Assembly: GCF_900143095.1 (NCBI RefSeq)
Contig: NZ_FRDA01000004.1
Coordinates: forward strand, 199,265-263,264
Direction: 5' to 3'
DNA length: 64,000 bases
Origin: Pseudomonas asturiensis
GTDB taxonomy: Bacteria > Pseudomonadota > Gammaproteobacteria > Pseudomonadales > Pseudomonadaceae
Part shown: one piece after another, positions 16,974 to 25,692 of the stretch
How the letters are laid out: every line of letters starts with the position of its first letter
Position numbering within the stretch: the first letter of the stretch is position 1
Translations under genes and position numbers: made by a program
The notes under the pieces: model-generated
What the model was told of the DNA's origin: nothing
The model's database searches: none
Seen by the model: only the letters and a program-made list of their open reading frames with translations

Positions 16974-17329
16974 TATTTGCGTCCCTCGGCGTCTTTGACC
17001 ACCTCGTCGGTGCGAGCAGCCATGATGAAGTCGTTGCGGTGCAGTCCCTTGATCGAGTGGCTCCACCAGGTCACGGTCACTTTGCCCCATTCAGTCAACA
17101 GGCCGGGGTGGTGACCTTCGGCTTCCGCAATTTCGCCGACCGCATTGGTAAACGCCAGCGCAAATTTGAAATTCTTGAACAGAAAGACTTTTTCCAGTTG
17201 CATGACGCCGTCGCGCACCTCGATGTTCCAGTCCGGGATCTGCTTGAGCAGCTCCGGCAATTCGGCTTCGTCGACTTGCGGGGCATCGGCGCGGCAGGCT
17301 TCGCAGTGGGCTTGATTCAGTGTAGTCAT
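16973..17329 (-). CDS. phhB: Pterin-4a-carbinolamine dehydratase
   Basis: PhhB dehydrates the 4a-hydroxy pterin left by PhhA so that the tetrahydropterin cofactor can be recycled. The 118-residue protein has the active-site histidines in EGHHPGLL (73-74) and WWSHSIKG (91), the family signature. It is the middle gene of phhA-phhB-phhC: 40 bases after phhA, one base overlap with phhC. Confidence 0.95.
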   Translation of the reverse strand: MTTLNQAHCEACRADAPQVDEAELPELLKQIPDWNIEVRDGVMQLEKVFLFKNFKFALAFTNAVGEIAEAEGHHPGLLTEWGKVTVTWWSHSIKGLHRNDFIMAARTDEVVKDAEGRK

Positions 17330-17369
17330 GAACGGATTCCTTTTGGACGCGTGGCAGTCGATCAGGCGA

Positions 17370-18167
17370 TCAGGCCGCGTGGTTATTGGTTTTAGGCGCA
17401 AATTTAGGGGCGTGCAGACCCAGCTGCATACCGCGCTCGACCAGCCCCATGATGTCTTCCTGCGCCAGATCGAACAGGCGCTTGAGGTCGGGCAGAACAA
17501 AGTACACCGGTTGCAGGATGTCGATGCGATAAGGCGTGCGCATCGCTTCGAGCGGGTCGAAGCGCTGGTGTTCCGGCGTGGACGACAGGCTGTATACCGC
17601 CTCTTTGGGCGAGGACAGAATGCCGCCGCCGTAGATTCTGCGTCCCTGCGGCGTGTCCACCAGGCCGAATTCGATCGTCATCCAATACAGACGGGCCAGG
17701 TACACCCGTTGTTCCTTGGTCGCGCTCAGGCCGAGTTTGCCGTAGGTGTGGGTGAATTCAGCGAACCAGGGATTGGTCAGCAACGGGCAGTGGCCGAAGA
17801 TCTCGTGAAAGATGTCGGGTTCCTGCAGGTAGTCGAGTTCTTCTTCGGTGCGGATGAACGTCGCCACCGGGAAACGTTTGCTGGCCAGTAGCTCGAAGAA
17901 CGTCTGAAACGGGATCAGTGCGGGCACACGTTCGACCTGCCATCCGGTGGTGGCAGCCAGTACCGTGTTGATCTCGCCCAACTGCGGGATTCGGTCATGA
18001 GGCAGGCCGAGTTGCTCGATACCGTCCAGGTATTCCTGGCAGGCACGGCCTTCGATCACCTTCATCTGGCGAGTGATCAGGGTGTTCCAGACCGCGTGTT
18101 CGGCGGTCGGGTAGTCGATGAAACCCTGTGCATCGGGCTCACGCGCTATGTACTTCGTCTGGGCCAT
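17370..18167 (-). CDS. phhA: Phenylalanine 4-hydroxylase
   Basis: PhhA is the iron- and tetrahydropterin-dependent monooxygenase that converts phenylalanine to tyrosine. The bacterial-length protein (265 residues) shows the 2-His-1-carboxylate iron site: His121 and His126 in [13 protein letters not shown] and Glu166 in YWMTIEFGL. The pterin-site motif [20 protein letters not shown] precedes it. AGGAG lies 7-8 bases before the ATG. It is the first gene of the phh operon and is divergent from its activator gene phhR. Confidence 0.95.
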   Translation of the reverse strand: MAQTKYIAREPDAQGFIDYPTAEHAVWNTLITRQMKVIEGRACQEYLDGIEQLGLPHDRIPQLGEINTVLAATTGWQVERVPALIPFQTFFELLASKRFPVATFIRTEEELDYLQEPDIFHEIFGHCPLLTNPWFAEFTHTYGKLGLSATKEQRVYLARLYWMTIEFGLVDTPQGRRIYGGGILSSPKEAVYSLSSTPEHQRFDPLEAMRTPYRIDILQPVYFVLPDLKRLFDLAQEDIMGLVERGMQLGLHAPKFAPKTNNHAA

Positions 18168-18299
18168 GGAGTCTCCTGAAGAGCACTGTTGTTTTTATAA
18201 GGCTGCTTGTGTCGCAACTGCCATGAGCCAGAAATAGCGCAAATCCTGTGCTGCGTCAGCGCGATGCCTGCTACAGCGTCAGGCATTTGGGCCTATGGT

Positions 18300-18317
18300 C
18301 GTAACGAAATCTTTACG
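18300..18317. promoter_or_regulatory. TyrR/PhhR-type box in the phhA-phhR divergent region
   Basis: CGTAAC-GAAATC-TTTACG is a near-symmetric site that fits the TyrR-family arrangement TGTAAA-N6-TTTACA at 9 of 12 defined positions. It lies 133 bases upstream of phhA and 124 upstream of phhR. Confidence 0.55.
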
Positions 18318-18440
18318 GATGATACGGCTGTCAGAAGAATTACGGCTTTGCGAGCCCTTCATTGTGCTGGGCTGTCACGTATTGTTGACGCTAGACTTCG
18401 ACCTACAACAAAAACATCCACGCCTCGAGGGCTTATCCCC

Positions 18441-20000
18441 ATGCGCATCAAGGTTCATTGTCAGAATCGCATCGGCATTCTGCGCGACATTCTCGACCTG
18501 CTGGTTGCCTACGGCGTCAACGTGGCCAGGGGCGAGGTGGGCGGTGAGCATGGCGACGCGATCTATCTGCACTGCCCGAACCTGATCAACCTGCAATTCC
18601 AGGCGCTGCGCCCCCGGTTCGAAGCGATCACCGGCGTGTTCGGCGTCAAGCGGGTCGGGCTGATGCCCAGCGAGCGCCGCCACATGGAACTCAATGCTTT
18701 ACTGGGAGCGCTGGAGTTTCCGGTGTTATCCATTGATATGGCCGGCGCGATCGTGGCGGCCAATCGGGCGGCCGCTCAATTGCTGGGCGTGCGGGTCGAT
18801 GAAGTACCTGGCATTCCCTTGTCGCGTTACGCCGAAGAGTTCGATCTGCCAGCGCTGGTGCGCGCCAACAAGTCACGCATCAACGGCCTGCGCATCAAGG
18901 TGCGCGGCGATGTGTTTCTGGCCGATATCGCGCCCTTGCAGTCGGAGCACGATGAAAGCGAGGCGATGGCTGGTGCGGTACTGACGCTGCACCGGGCTGA
19001 TCGGGTCGGCGAGCGCATCTACCACGTGCGCAAGCAGGAGCTGCGCGGCTTCGACAGTATCTTCCAGAGTTCGAAAGTCATGGCCGCGGTCGTGCGGGAG
19101 GCGAGGCGCATGGCGCCGCTGGATGCGCCGCTGCTGATTGAAGGCGAGACCGGAACCGGCAAGGAACTGCTGGCCCGTGCCTGTCACCTGTCCAGTCCGC
19201 GTGGGCAGTCGCCATTGATGGCGCTCAATTGTGCAGGGCTGTCCGAGTCGATGGCCGAGACCGAACTGTTCGGCTACGACCCCGGTGCGTTCGAGGGCGC
19301 GCGCGTTGAAGGACGGTTGGGGCTGCTGGAACTCACGGCAGGTGGCACGCTGTTTCTCGATGGGGTCGGCGAGTTGAGTGCACGCATGCAAGCCAAGTTG
19401 CTGCGCTTCATTCAGGACGGCTGCTTTCGCCGCGTGGGCAGTGATGAAGACATGTATCTGGATGTGCGGGTGATGTGTTCGACGCAGGTCGATCTGTCCG
19501 AACTCTGTGCCAAGGGTGTCTTTCGGCAAGACCTCTACCACAGGCTTAACGTACTGACGCTGCACATTCCGCCGCTGCGTGAATGCCTGGATGGCCTGAC
19601 GCCTCTGGTGGAGCATTTTCTCGATCAGGCCAGTCGCCAGATCGGCTGCGCATTGCCAGGCATCGCGCCTGCTGCCTTGAAACGCCTCAGTCAGTACCAC
19701 TGGCCGGGAAATGTACGGCAATTGGAAAACGTGTTGTTTCAGGCTGTTTCGCTGTGTGATGGCGCTCAGGTACAGGCCGAACATATCCGGTTGCCTGATT
19801 ATGGCGTGCGGCAAACATTAACCGATGTGTCTCTGGACGGCGGGCTTGATGCCATTGTCGGTCGGTTCGAGAAGTCGGTGCTCGAACAACTGTATGCGCA
19901 ACACCCCAGCAGTCGGCAACTGGGTAAACGGCTGGGTGTTTCACATACAACCATTGCCAACAAGTTGCGCGACTATGAAGTAGGCAGGTCAGTTGAATAG
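18441..20000 (+). CDS. phhR: TyrR-family regulator of aromatic amino acid catabolism
   Basis: From the ATG at 18441 the protein has 519 residues. It has an ACT-like domain (1-75), a PAS domain (85-190), an AAA+ domain (200-435) and a Fis-type helix-turn-helix (about 488-512, RQLGKRLGVSHTTIANKL). Walker A is GETGTGKE (235-242). Two features differ from standard enhancer-binding proteins: the sigma-54 contact loop GAFTGA is GAFEGA (282-287), and the Walker B motif reads LFLDGVGE with Gly309 in place of the usual Glu. The first is known in TyrR/PhhR proteins that work with sigma-70. The frame extends upstream to 18207 but the ACT start MRIKVHCQNRIGILRDIL decides the start. Confidence 0.93.
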   Translation: MRIKVHCQNRIGILRDILDLLVAYGVNVARGEVGGEHGDAIYLHCPNLINLQFQALRPRFEAITGVFGVKRVGLMPSERRHMELNALLGALEFPVLSIDMAGAIVAANRAAAQLLGVRVDEVPGIPLSRYAEEFDLPALVRANKSRINGLRIKVRGDVFLADIAPLQSEHDESEAMAGAVLTLHRADRVGERIYHVRKQELRGFDSIFQSSKVMAAVVREARRMAPLDAPLLIEGETGTGKELLARACHLSSPRGQSPLMALNCAGLSESMAETELFGYDPGAFEGARVEGRLGLLELTAGGTLFLDGVGELSARMQAKLLRFIQDGCFRRVGSDEDMYLDVRVMCSTQVDLSELCAKGVFRQDLYHRLNVLTLHIPPLRECLDGLTPLVEHFLDQASRQIGCALPGIAPAALKRLSQYHWPGNVRQLENVLFQAVSLCDGAQVQAEHIRLPDYGVRQTLTDVSLDGGLDAIVGRFEKSVLEQLYAQHPSSRQLGKRLGVSHTTIANKLRDYEVGRSVE

Positions 20001-20040
20001 CGCGATGTGTGCATCGAAGAACGTCATGGCTTAACAACGC

Positions 20041-20081
20041 AAAAGGCGCCCCGCATGAATGACGTGCGAGGCGTCGCGCCC
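20041..20081 (-). terminator. Probable terminator of the DUF2790 gene
   Basis: On the minus strand an imperfect stem GACGCCTCGCACG / CATGCGGGGCGCC is followed by TTTTGCG, 13 bases after the stop. The stem contains G-U pairs and a mismatch. Confidence 0.5.
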
Positions 20082-20093
20082 ATCGAGCGGGTA

Positions 20094-20360
20094 TCAGCCG
20101 TTGCTGCAGCCGTTGCCCATGACCTGATAACTCATGATGTGCTGCTTGCCCTGGGAGTCTTCATAGACCATGCGGGCCGGTACGACCTGGCAGATGTTGG
20201 GGATCTGGCTGATGGAAATGACCCTGGCAATATCCAGATGAGTGCCGTAGGTATATTGCTCGACGCGTGCCTGCTGCGCGGCGACTTTGGTTTGCGATTC
20301 TTCGGCCATGGCCAGTGTACTGAGACTGCAAAGTGCCAGAATCGCGAATGAAGCTTTCAT
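20094..20360 (-). CDS. DUF2790 small exported protein
   Basis: The 88-residue protein has a signal peptide (MKASFAILALCSLSTLAMA, cleavage about 19/20) and a short mature domain typical of DUF2790: YGTHLDIARVISI, CQVVPARMVYEDSQGKQHIMSYQVMG and a final Cys that may pair with the first one. These small periplasmic proteins are abundant in pseudomonads and have no established function. AGAAGG lies 9 bases before the ATG. The start overlaps the stop of an upstream small frame (20357-20545) by ATGA. Confidence 0.85.
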   Translation of the reverse strand: MKASFAILALCSLSTLAMAEESQTKVAAQQARVEQYTYGTHLDIARVISISQIPNICQVVPARMVYEDSQGKQHIMSYQVMGNGCSNG

Positions 20361-20545
20361 TGCTGTTTACCTTCTTGAGTGCGAGCGAATGCGCCTGACA
20401 AATAATCGAGTTCAGGGAACATTGCGAGGGATTGATTAAGTAACCGGGCCTGTGTGGGGGCGTCTGGTAGTTGCCGTGTTGGCGGAAGTGATTCTAGGCT
20501 TCTGACGACGCGATATATATAAAGGCTTTTGATAAGCCTTTTCAT
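20357..20545 (-). CDS. Possible small basic protein, 62 aa
   Basis: From the ATG at 20545 the minus strand encodes 62 residues starting MKRLIKSLYIYRVVRSLESL, with a protein-like middle LPPTRQLPDAPTQARLLNQS and AMFPELDYLSGAFA. Its TGA overlaps the ATG of the DUF2790 gene (ATGA), as in coupled pairs. No ribosome binding site is clear before the ATG. The natural composition and the overlap favour a real gene, but I do not recognise it, and the last codons double as the neighbour's Shine-Dalgarno sequence. Confidence 0.4.
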   Translation of the reverse strand: MKRLIKSLYIYRVVRSLESLPPTRQLPDAPTQARLLNQSLAMFPELDYLSGAFARTQEGKQQ

Positions 20546-20705
20546 CGAAACGGTAACAATCTTTGGAAGGCGTTTGCGGTCGAGCCTGGCGTGAAGAGAT
20601 GAACCTGAAGATCCTGGCCGGTAAGACCAACGTCGAATGGTCCTGTCAGTGGGGTCGGGATACAACGGAGTCATAAAACAACAACTATCCACCGAGGTAA
20701 CCAAG

Positions 20706-22661
20706 ATGAGTGCAGCTTCCCTGTACCCTGTCCGCCCAGAAGTCGCAGCGACTACGCTGACGGATGAGGCAACCTACAAGGCCATGTACCAGCAGTCGGT
20801 GGTCAACCCCGATGGTTTCTGGCGTGAGCAGGCCAAGCGCCTCGACTGGATCAAGCCCTTCACCCACGTCAAACAGACCTCCTTCGACGATCACCGTGTC
20901 GACATCAAATGGTTCGCCGACGGCACGCTGAACGTGGCCTACAACTGCCTGGACCGTCACCTGGAAGAGCGCGGCGACAGCATCGCGATCATCTGGGAAG
21001 GCGATGACCCTTCCGAGCACCGCGAAATCACCTACCGCGAACTGCACGCCGAAGTCTGCAAGTTCGCCAACGCCCTGCGCGGCCAGGACGTGCACCGCGG
21101 CGATGTGGTGACTATTTATATGCCCATGATTCCCGAGGCTGTGGTCGCCATGCTGGCGTGCGCCCGGATCGGTGCGATTCACTCGGTGGTGTTCGGCGGT
21201 TTCTCCCCGGAAGCGCTGGCTGGCCGCATCATCGATTGCAGCTCCAAAGTCGTGATCACCGCGGATGAAGGTTTGCGTGGCGGCAAGAAAACCCCGCTCA
21301 AGGCCAACGTCGACCGTGCCCTGACCAATCCGGAAACCAGCAGCGTGCAGAAGGTCATCGTCTGCAAGCGCACGGGCGGCGAGATCGAGTGGAACCGTCA
21401 TCGTGACATCTGGTACCACGCGTTGCTGGAAGTGGCATCGAGCACCTGTGCGCCAAAAGAAATGGGCGCTGAAGAATCCCTGTTCATCCTCTACACCTCC
21501 GGTTCCACCGGCAAGCCAAAAGGTGTGCTGCACACCACGGCCGGCTACCTGCTTTACGCGGCACTGACCCACGAGCGTGTGTTCGACTACAAGCCGGGCG
21601 AGATCTACTGGTGTACAGCGGACGTGGGCTGGGTCACTGGCCACAGCTACATCGTCTACGGCCCGCTGGCCAACGGCGCTACCACGCTGCTGTTCGAAGG
21701 TGTTCCGAACTACCCGGACATTACCCGTGTGTCGAAAATCATCGACAAGCACAAGGTCAACATTCTCTACACCGCACCGACCGCCATTCGCGCCATGATG
21801 GCCGAAGGTACGCGTTCGGTCGAAGGTGCAGACGGTTCCAGCCTGCGCCTGCTGGGTTCGGTGGGTGAGCCGATCAACCCTGAGGCCTGGGGCTGGTACT
21901 ACGACACCGTCGGCAAGAAAAACTGCCCGATCGTCGACACCTGGTGGCAAACCGAAACCGGCGGCATCCTTATCAGCCCGCTGCCGGGTGCGACCGCCCT
22001 CAAGCCGGGTTCGGCGACGCGTCCGTTCTTCGGCGTGATTCCGGCGCTGGTGGACAACCTCGGCAACCTGATCGAAGGTGCGGCCGAAGGCAATCTGGTG
22101 ATTCTCGATTCCTGGCCAGGCCAGTCGCGCTCGCTGTATGGCGACCATGATCGCTTCGTCGACACCTACTTCAAGACCTTCCGTGGCATGTACTTCACTG
22201 GTGACGGTGCGCGTCGCGACGAGGACGGCTACTACTGGATCACCGGGCGTGTGGACGACGTGCTCAACGTGTCCGGCCACCGCATGGGCACCGCCGAGAT
22301 CGAAAGCGCGATGGTCGCGCACCCCAAGGTCGCCGAAGCAGCGGTGGTGGGCGTGCCGCACGACCTGAAAGGGCAGGGCATCTACGTCTACGTCACGCTC
22401 AATGCCGGTGAGACGGCTGATGAGGCGCTGCGTATCGAGTTGCGCAACTGGGTGCGCAAGGAAATCGGTCCGATTGCCTCGCCGGACTTCATCCAGTGGG
22501 CACCCGGCCTGCCGAAAACCCGCTCGGGCAAGATCATGCGCCGCATCCTGCGCAAGATCGCGACCGGCGAGTATGACGCGCTGGGTGATATCTCCACCCT
22601 GGCCGATCCAGGCGTTGTGCAGCACCTGATCGAGACGCACAAAAGCATGAGCGCTGCCTGA
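20706..22661 (+). CDS. acs: Acetyl-CoA synthetase
   Basis: Acs activates acetate with ATP and CoA to acetyl-CoA through an acetyl-AMP intermediate. The 651-residue protein has the adenylate-forming signature [11 protein letters not shown], the acetate-pocket motif [10 protein letters not shown] and the C-terminal [11 protein letters not shown], whose lysine falls at residue 609, the lysine acetylated in Acs for control in other bacteria. GAGGTAACC lies before the ATG, and the frame opens at 20637. In PAO1 the same gene also precedes the aot operon. Here it is followed by a hairpin and a 783-base gap. Confidence 0.96.
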   Translation: MSAASLYPVRPEVAATTLTDEATYKAMYQQSVVNPDGFWREQAKRLDWIKPFTHVKQTSFDDHRVDIKWFADGTLNVAYNCLDRHLEERGDSIAIIWEGDDPSEHREITYRELHAEVCKFANALRGQDVHRGDVVTIYMPMIPEAVVAMLACARIGAIHSVVFGGFSPEALAGRIIDCSSKVVITADEGLRGGKKTPLKANVDRALTNPETSSVQKVIVCKRTGGEIEWNRHRDIWYHALLEVASSTCAPKEMGAEESLFILYTSGSTGKPKGVLHTTAGYLLYAALTHERVFDYKPGEIYWCTADVGWVTGHSYIVYGPLANGATTLLFEGVPNYPDITRVSKIIDKHKVNILYTAPTAIRAMMAEGTRSVEGADGSSLRLLGSVGEPINPEAWGWYYDTVGKKNCPIVDTWWQTETGGILISPLPGATALKPGSATRPFFGVIPALVDNLGNLIEGAAEGNLVILDSWPGQSRSLYGDHDRFVDTYFKTFRGMYFTGDGARRDEDGYYWITGRVDDVLNVSGHRMGTAEIESAMVAHPKVAEAAVVGVPHDLKGQGIYVYVTLNAGETADEALRIELRNWVRKEIGPIASPDFIQWAPGLPKTRSGKIMRRILRKIATGEYDALGDISTLADPGVVQHLIETHKSMSAA

Positions 22662-22687
22662 CAGGCAGTCCTGCCTCACTCCGGTCC

Positions 22688-22711
22688 ATTCCCGCGCGCC
22701 CGCGCGGGAAT
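22688..22711 (+). terminator. Hairpin downstream of acs
   Basis: ATTCCCGCGCG / CGCGCGGGAAT form a perfect 11-bp inverted repeat with only two bases between the arms, 26 bases after the acs stop. No T run follows, so it may be a Rho-assisted or RNA-stabilising hairpin. Confidence 0.5.
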
Positions 22712-22859
22712 GCCTCTCGCAGCCTTCCGCGTCTTCAATATGTGCGTCAACCGAGTCATCTGGACCCGTGTGGGCATGATCGGCATTGCGGCGGACTTTA
22801 GTGATTGCTCCCGCTCCAAGCCCATTGTTCTACACAAGTCTTGTTGCGACCGGAGGACT

Positions 22860-22946
22860 GTGGAAGGCGGCTTGCTGGCGATGGCCTCAGTTCAGTCACC
22901 CCTATGCCGCTTCAGAATAAGCATCGCCGGCCAGCCGCCTCCCACA
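22860..22946. repeat. REP doublet (inverted pair)
   Basis: GGAAGGCGGCTTGCTGGCGATG (22862-22883) faces CATCGCCGGCCAGCCGCCTCCC (22922-22943) as imperfect inverted copies separated by 38 bases. Confidence 0.7.
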
Positions 22947-23266
22947 GGGTGTGCATTCAGTCGCTTGGCATTGATTTGGTTAGCATCGAATATTCCAGTC
23001 GGGATATATCGACCTGTTACGCGTCTACCCGCCGTTTGCGCCGGCCGCTTCCTTGTGGGACATTCGTCCCGATATCTGTAGGAATATGCTGCGCTTCAAG
23101 GTGTTTCTCCGAACCGATGACACGCTGGGCTTGCCGGATTAGAAGGCTTTGCCAATAATGGGCGCGTTTTTTGCTGTAACAATCGGTTGGATCTGTAGTC
23201 ATGGATCACGGGATTTCGGCTTCGTCAACAGGCTCCAGGCGCTTTTCAGGTGCTTCTGTAACTAGT

Positions 23267-23282
23267 TGTCGCATTGAAGAAA
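23267..23282 (+). promoter_or_regulatory. ArgR half-site upstream of aotJ
   Basis: TGTCGC-ATTGAAGA-AA fits the pseudomonad ArgR half-site TGTCGC-N8-AA exactly. It is 163 bases upstream of the aotJ start. Arginine induction of aot-argR through ArgR is known in P. aeruginosa. Confidence 0.55.
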
Positions 23283-23444
23283 TATCGACTTCGGTCCTGT
23301 CGTTAAAATGCCCCTCACTCGTCAGAGGCCGATGACCTGCAAACGGTATCGGATGCCTGGCGTCGCTCTCCCTGGATGGTCCTTTCGCATAATGGGCGCT
23401 GCCCACTTTGCCACTTGTCGTGCTTTACCGATGGAGTTCTGTAA

Positions 23445-24221
23445 ATGAAAAAGCTCATGCTCATTGGCGCGCTGGCGTTGTCCGTGCTTGCCCAGCCGAC
23501 ATTCGCTGATGAAAAGCCGCTGAAAATCGGCATTGAAGCCGCGTACCCTCCGTTTGCGTCCAAAGCGCCGGATGGCAGCATCGTGGGTTTCGACTACGAC
23601 ATCGGCAACGCGCTGTGTGAAGAAATGAAGGTCAAATGCACCTGGGTCGAGCAGGAGTTCGACGGTCTGATCCCGGCATTGAAAGTGCGCAAGATCGACG
23701 CGATCCTGTCTTCGATGTCCATCACTGAAGACCGCAAGAAATCCGTCGACTTCACCGGCAAGTACTACAATTCCCCGGCTCGTCTGGTCATGAAGGACGG
23801 CACCAAGGTCAGCGACAACCTGACTGAACTCAAGGGCAAGAAAATCGGTGTGCAGCGTGGTTCGATCCACGAGCGCTTTGCCCGTGAAACGCTGGCGCCT
23901 CTGGGTGTCGAAGTGACGCCTTACGGTTCTCAGAACGAAATCTACCTGGACATCGGCGCCGGTCGTCTGGATGGCACCGTGGCTGATGCGACGCTGCTGC
24001 AGGACGGCTTTCTCAAGACTGACGCTGGCAAGGGCTACGCCTTCGTCGGCCCGTCGTTCACCGACCCGAAATACTTCGGTGACGGCATCGGCATCGCGGT
24101 GCGCAAAGGCGACAAGGCCAACCTTGACCGTCTCAATGCCGCCATTGCTGCCATCCGTGCCAACGGTAAGTACAAGGCAATCCAGGACAAGTACTTCGAC
24201 TTCGATATCTACGGCAAGTAA
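23445..24221 (+). CDS. aotJ: Arginine/ornithine ABC transporter, periplasmic binding protein
   Basis: The 258-residue protein has a signal peptide ([21 protein letters not shown], cleavage about 21/22) and the family-3 solute-binding fold: [54 protein letters not shown] and KKIGVQRGS, as in the lysine/arginine/ornithine and histidine binding proteins. Gene order with aotQMOP and argR gives the specificity. GGAG lies 10-11 bases before the ATG. A strong stem-loop directly after the gene probably limits read-through into the permease genes. Confidence 0.93.
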   Translation: MKKLMLIGALALSVLAQPTFADEKPLKIGIEAAYPPFASKAPDGSIVGFDYDIGNALCEEMKVKCTWVEQEFDGLIPALKVRKIDAILSSMSITEDRKKSVDFTGKYYNSPARLVMKDGTKVSDNLTELKGKKIGVQRGSIHERFARETLAPLGVEVTPYGSQNEIYLDIGAGRLDGTVADATLLQDGFLKTDAGKGYAFVGPSFTDPKYFGDGIGIAVRKGDKANLDRLNAAIAAIRANGKYKAIQDKYFDFDIYGK

Positions 24222-24242
24222 TCAGCCCTAGAACACCGTCCG

Positions 24243-24281
24243 AAATGGCGCAGACAGACTTGCTGGCTTGCGCCATTTTTT
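24243..24281 (+). terminator. Intercistronic terminator-like hairpin between aotJ and aotQ
   Basis: A perfect 10-bp stem AAATGGCGCA / TGCGCCATTT with a 16-base loop is followed by T residues to 24281. It has all features of an intrinsic terminator, although the operon continues 23 bases later. Confidence 0.8.
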
Positions 24282-24303
24282 ATTCCACGCTTGAGGACCG
24301 CAC

Positions 24304-24996
24304 ATGATGTTGAAAGGCTACGGGGCTGTGATCCTCGAAGGTGCCTGGCTGACGTTGCAATTGGCGCTGTCATCGATGGCCCTGGCAATCGTCCTCGGCC
24401 TGATCGGCGTGGCGCTGCGTCTGTCGCCGGTGCGCTGGCTGGCCTGGATGGGCGATCTGTACAGCACCGTGATTCGCGGCATTCCCGACCTGGTCCTTAT
24501 TCTGCTGATCTTCTACGGCGGCCAGGACCTGCTCAACCGCGTCGCACCCTTGCTGGGCTTCGATGAATACATTGATCTCGACCCGTTCGCGGCCGGGGTC
24601 TGCACGCTGGGCTTCATTTTCGGGGCCTATCTGTCCGAAACGTTCCGGGGTGCGTTCATGGCCATTCCCAAGGGCCAGGCCGAGGCGGGTATGGCGTATG
24701 GCATGAGCAGCGGCAAAGTGTTTTTCCGGATATTGGTGCCGCAGATGATCCGTCTGGCGATCCCCGGTTTTACCAATAACTGGCTGGTCCTGACCAAGGC
24801 CACCGCGCTGATTTCCGTGGTCGGTCTGCAGGACATGATGTTCAAGGCCAAGCAGGCGGCCGATGCCACCCGCGAACCCTTTACCTTCTTTCTCGCAGTC
24901 GCGGCGATGTACCTGGTGATCACCAGTGTTTCGTTGCTAGCGCTGCGTTATCTGGAAAAACGCTACTCCGTGGGCGTCAGGGCGGCCGACCTATGA
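24304..24996 (+). CDS. aotQ: Arginine/ornithine ABC transporter permease
   Basis: This is a 230-residue HisQ/ArtQ-type inner-membrane permease with about five membrane segments. It carries the cytoplasmic EAA loop that docks the ATPase (GQAEAGMAYGMSSGKVFFRI) and the start GYGAVILEGAWLTLQLALSS typical of HisQ proteins. GAGGA lies about 7 bases before the first of two ATG codons. Its last codons overlap aotM by 4 bases (ATGA), so the two permease subunits are probably made in equal amounts. Confidence 0.92.
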   Translation: MMLKGYGAVILEGAWLTLQLALSSMALAIVLGLIGVALRLSPVRWLAWMGDLYSTVIRGIPDLVLILLIFYGGQDLLNRVAPLLGFDEYIDLDPFAAGVCTLGFIFGAYLSETFRGAFMAIPKGQAEAGMAYGMSSGKVFFRILVPQMIRLAIPGFTNNWLVLTKATALISVVGLQDMMFKAKQAADATREPFTFFLAVAAMYLVITSVSLLALRYLEKRYSVGVRAADL

Positions 24997-25691
24997 TCTT
25001 TGACTACAACGTCATCTGGGACAGCCTGCCGCTGTATTTCGGTGGTCTGCTCGTCACCCTCAAGTTGCTGGCGGTTTCCCTGGGTTTCGGTCTGCTGGCG
25101 GCCTTGCCGCTGGGCCTGATGCGGGTTTCGAAAAACCCGTGGGTGAATATGCCGGCCTGGCTGTACACCTATGTGATTCGTGGCACACCGATGCTGGTGC
25201 AACTGTTCCTGATCTATTACGGGCTGGCCCAGTTCGACACTGTGCGTGAGAGCTTTCTGTGGCCATGGCTGTCCAGTGCGACGTTTTGCGCCTGTCTGGC
25301 CTTCGCGGTGAACACCAGCGCCTACACGGCCGAAATCATCGCCGGCAGCCTCAAGGCGACGCCTGCCGGTGAGATCGAGGCGGCGCGTGCAATGGGCATG
25401 TCACGGTCGAAAATGTACCGCCGCATTCTCCTGCCCTCGGCATTGCGCCGGGCGTTGCCGCAGTACAGTAACGAAGTGATCATGATGCTGCAGACCACCA
25501 GTCTGGCGTCCATCGTCACCCTCATCGATATCACCGGCGCGGCCCGTACGGTCAACGCCCAGTTCTACCTGCCTTTCGAGGCCTACATCACTGCAGGCGT
25601 CTTCTATCTGTGCCTGACATTCATTCTGGTGCGACTGTTCAAAATGGCTGAACGTCGCTGGCTGGGCTATATGGCCCCACGGAAGGTCTGA
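24993..25691 (+). CDS. aotM: Arginine/ornithine ABC transporter permease
   Basis: This is the second permease, 232 residues, HisM-type. It has the EAA loop EIEAARAMGMSRSKMYRRIL and the preceding SAYTAEIIAGSLKATPAG motif, with about five membrane segments. It overlaps aotQ by 4 bases and is followed after one base by aotO. AotQ and AotM form the heterodimeric channel that works with AotJ and AotP. Confidence 0.93.
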   Translation: MIFDYNVIWDSLPLYFGGLLVTLKLLAVSLGFGLLAALPLGLMRVSKNPWVNMPAWLYTYVIRGTPMLVQLFLIYYGLAQFDTVRESFLWPWLSSATFCACLAFAVNTSAYTAEIIAGSLKATPAGEIEAARAMGMSRSKMYRRILLPSALRRALPQYSNEVIMMLQTTSLASIVTLIDITGAARTVNAQFYLPFEAYITAGVFYLCLTFILVRLFKMAERRWLGYMAPRKV

Positions 25692-25692
25692 A

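Larger units (their letters stand above)
22662..23444. other. Long intergenic region between acs and aotJ
   Basis: This 783-base stretch holds the hairpin after acs (22688-22711), a REP doublet (22860-22946), an ArgR half-site (23267-23282) and the aotJ promoter region. Open frames across it have poor codon use and no ribosome binding sites, so I call no gene. Confidence 0.6.

Noticed and set aside
18190..18260. Sigma-54 promoter for phhA
   Set aside because: TGGC and TTGC motifs are present on the minus strand, but their GG-to-GC spacing is 14 instead of 12, so it does not fit.
20685..22679. Minus-strand open frame of about 664 codons
   Set aside because: Antisense to acs over its whole length, His- and Arg-rich and without any domain; a shadow.
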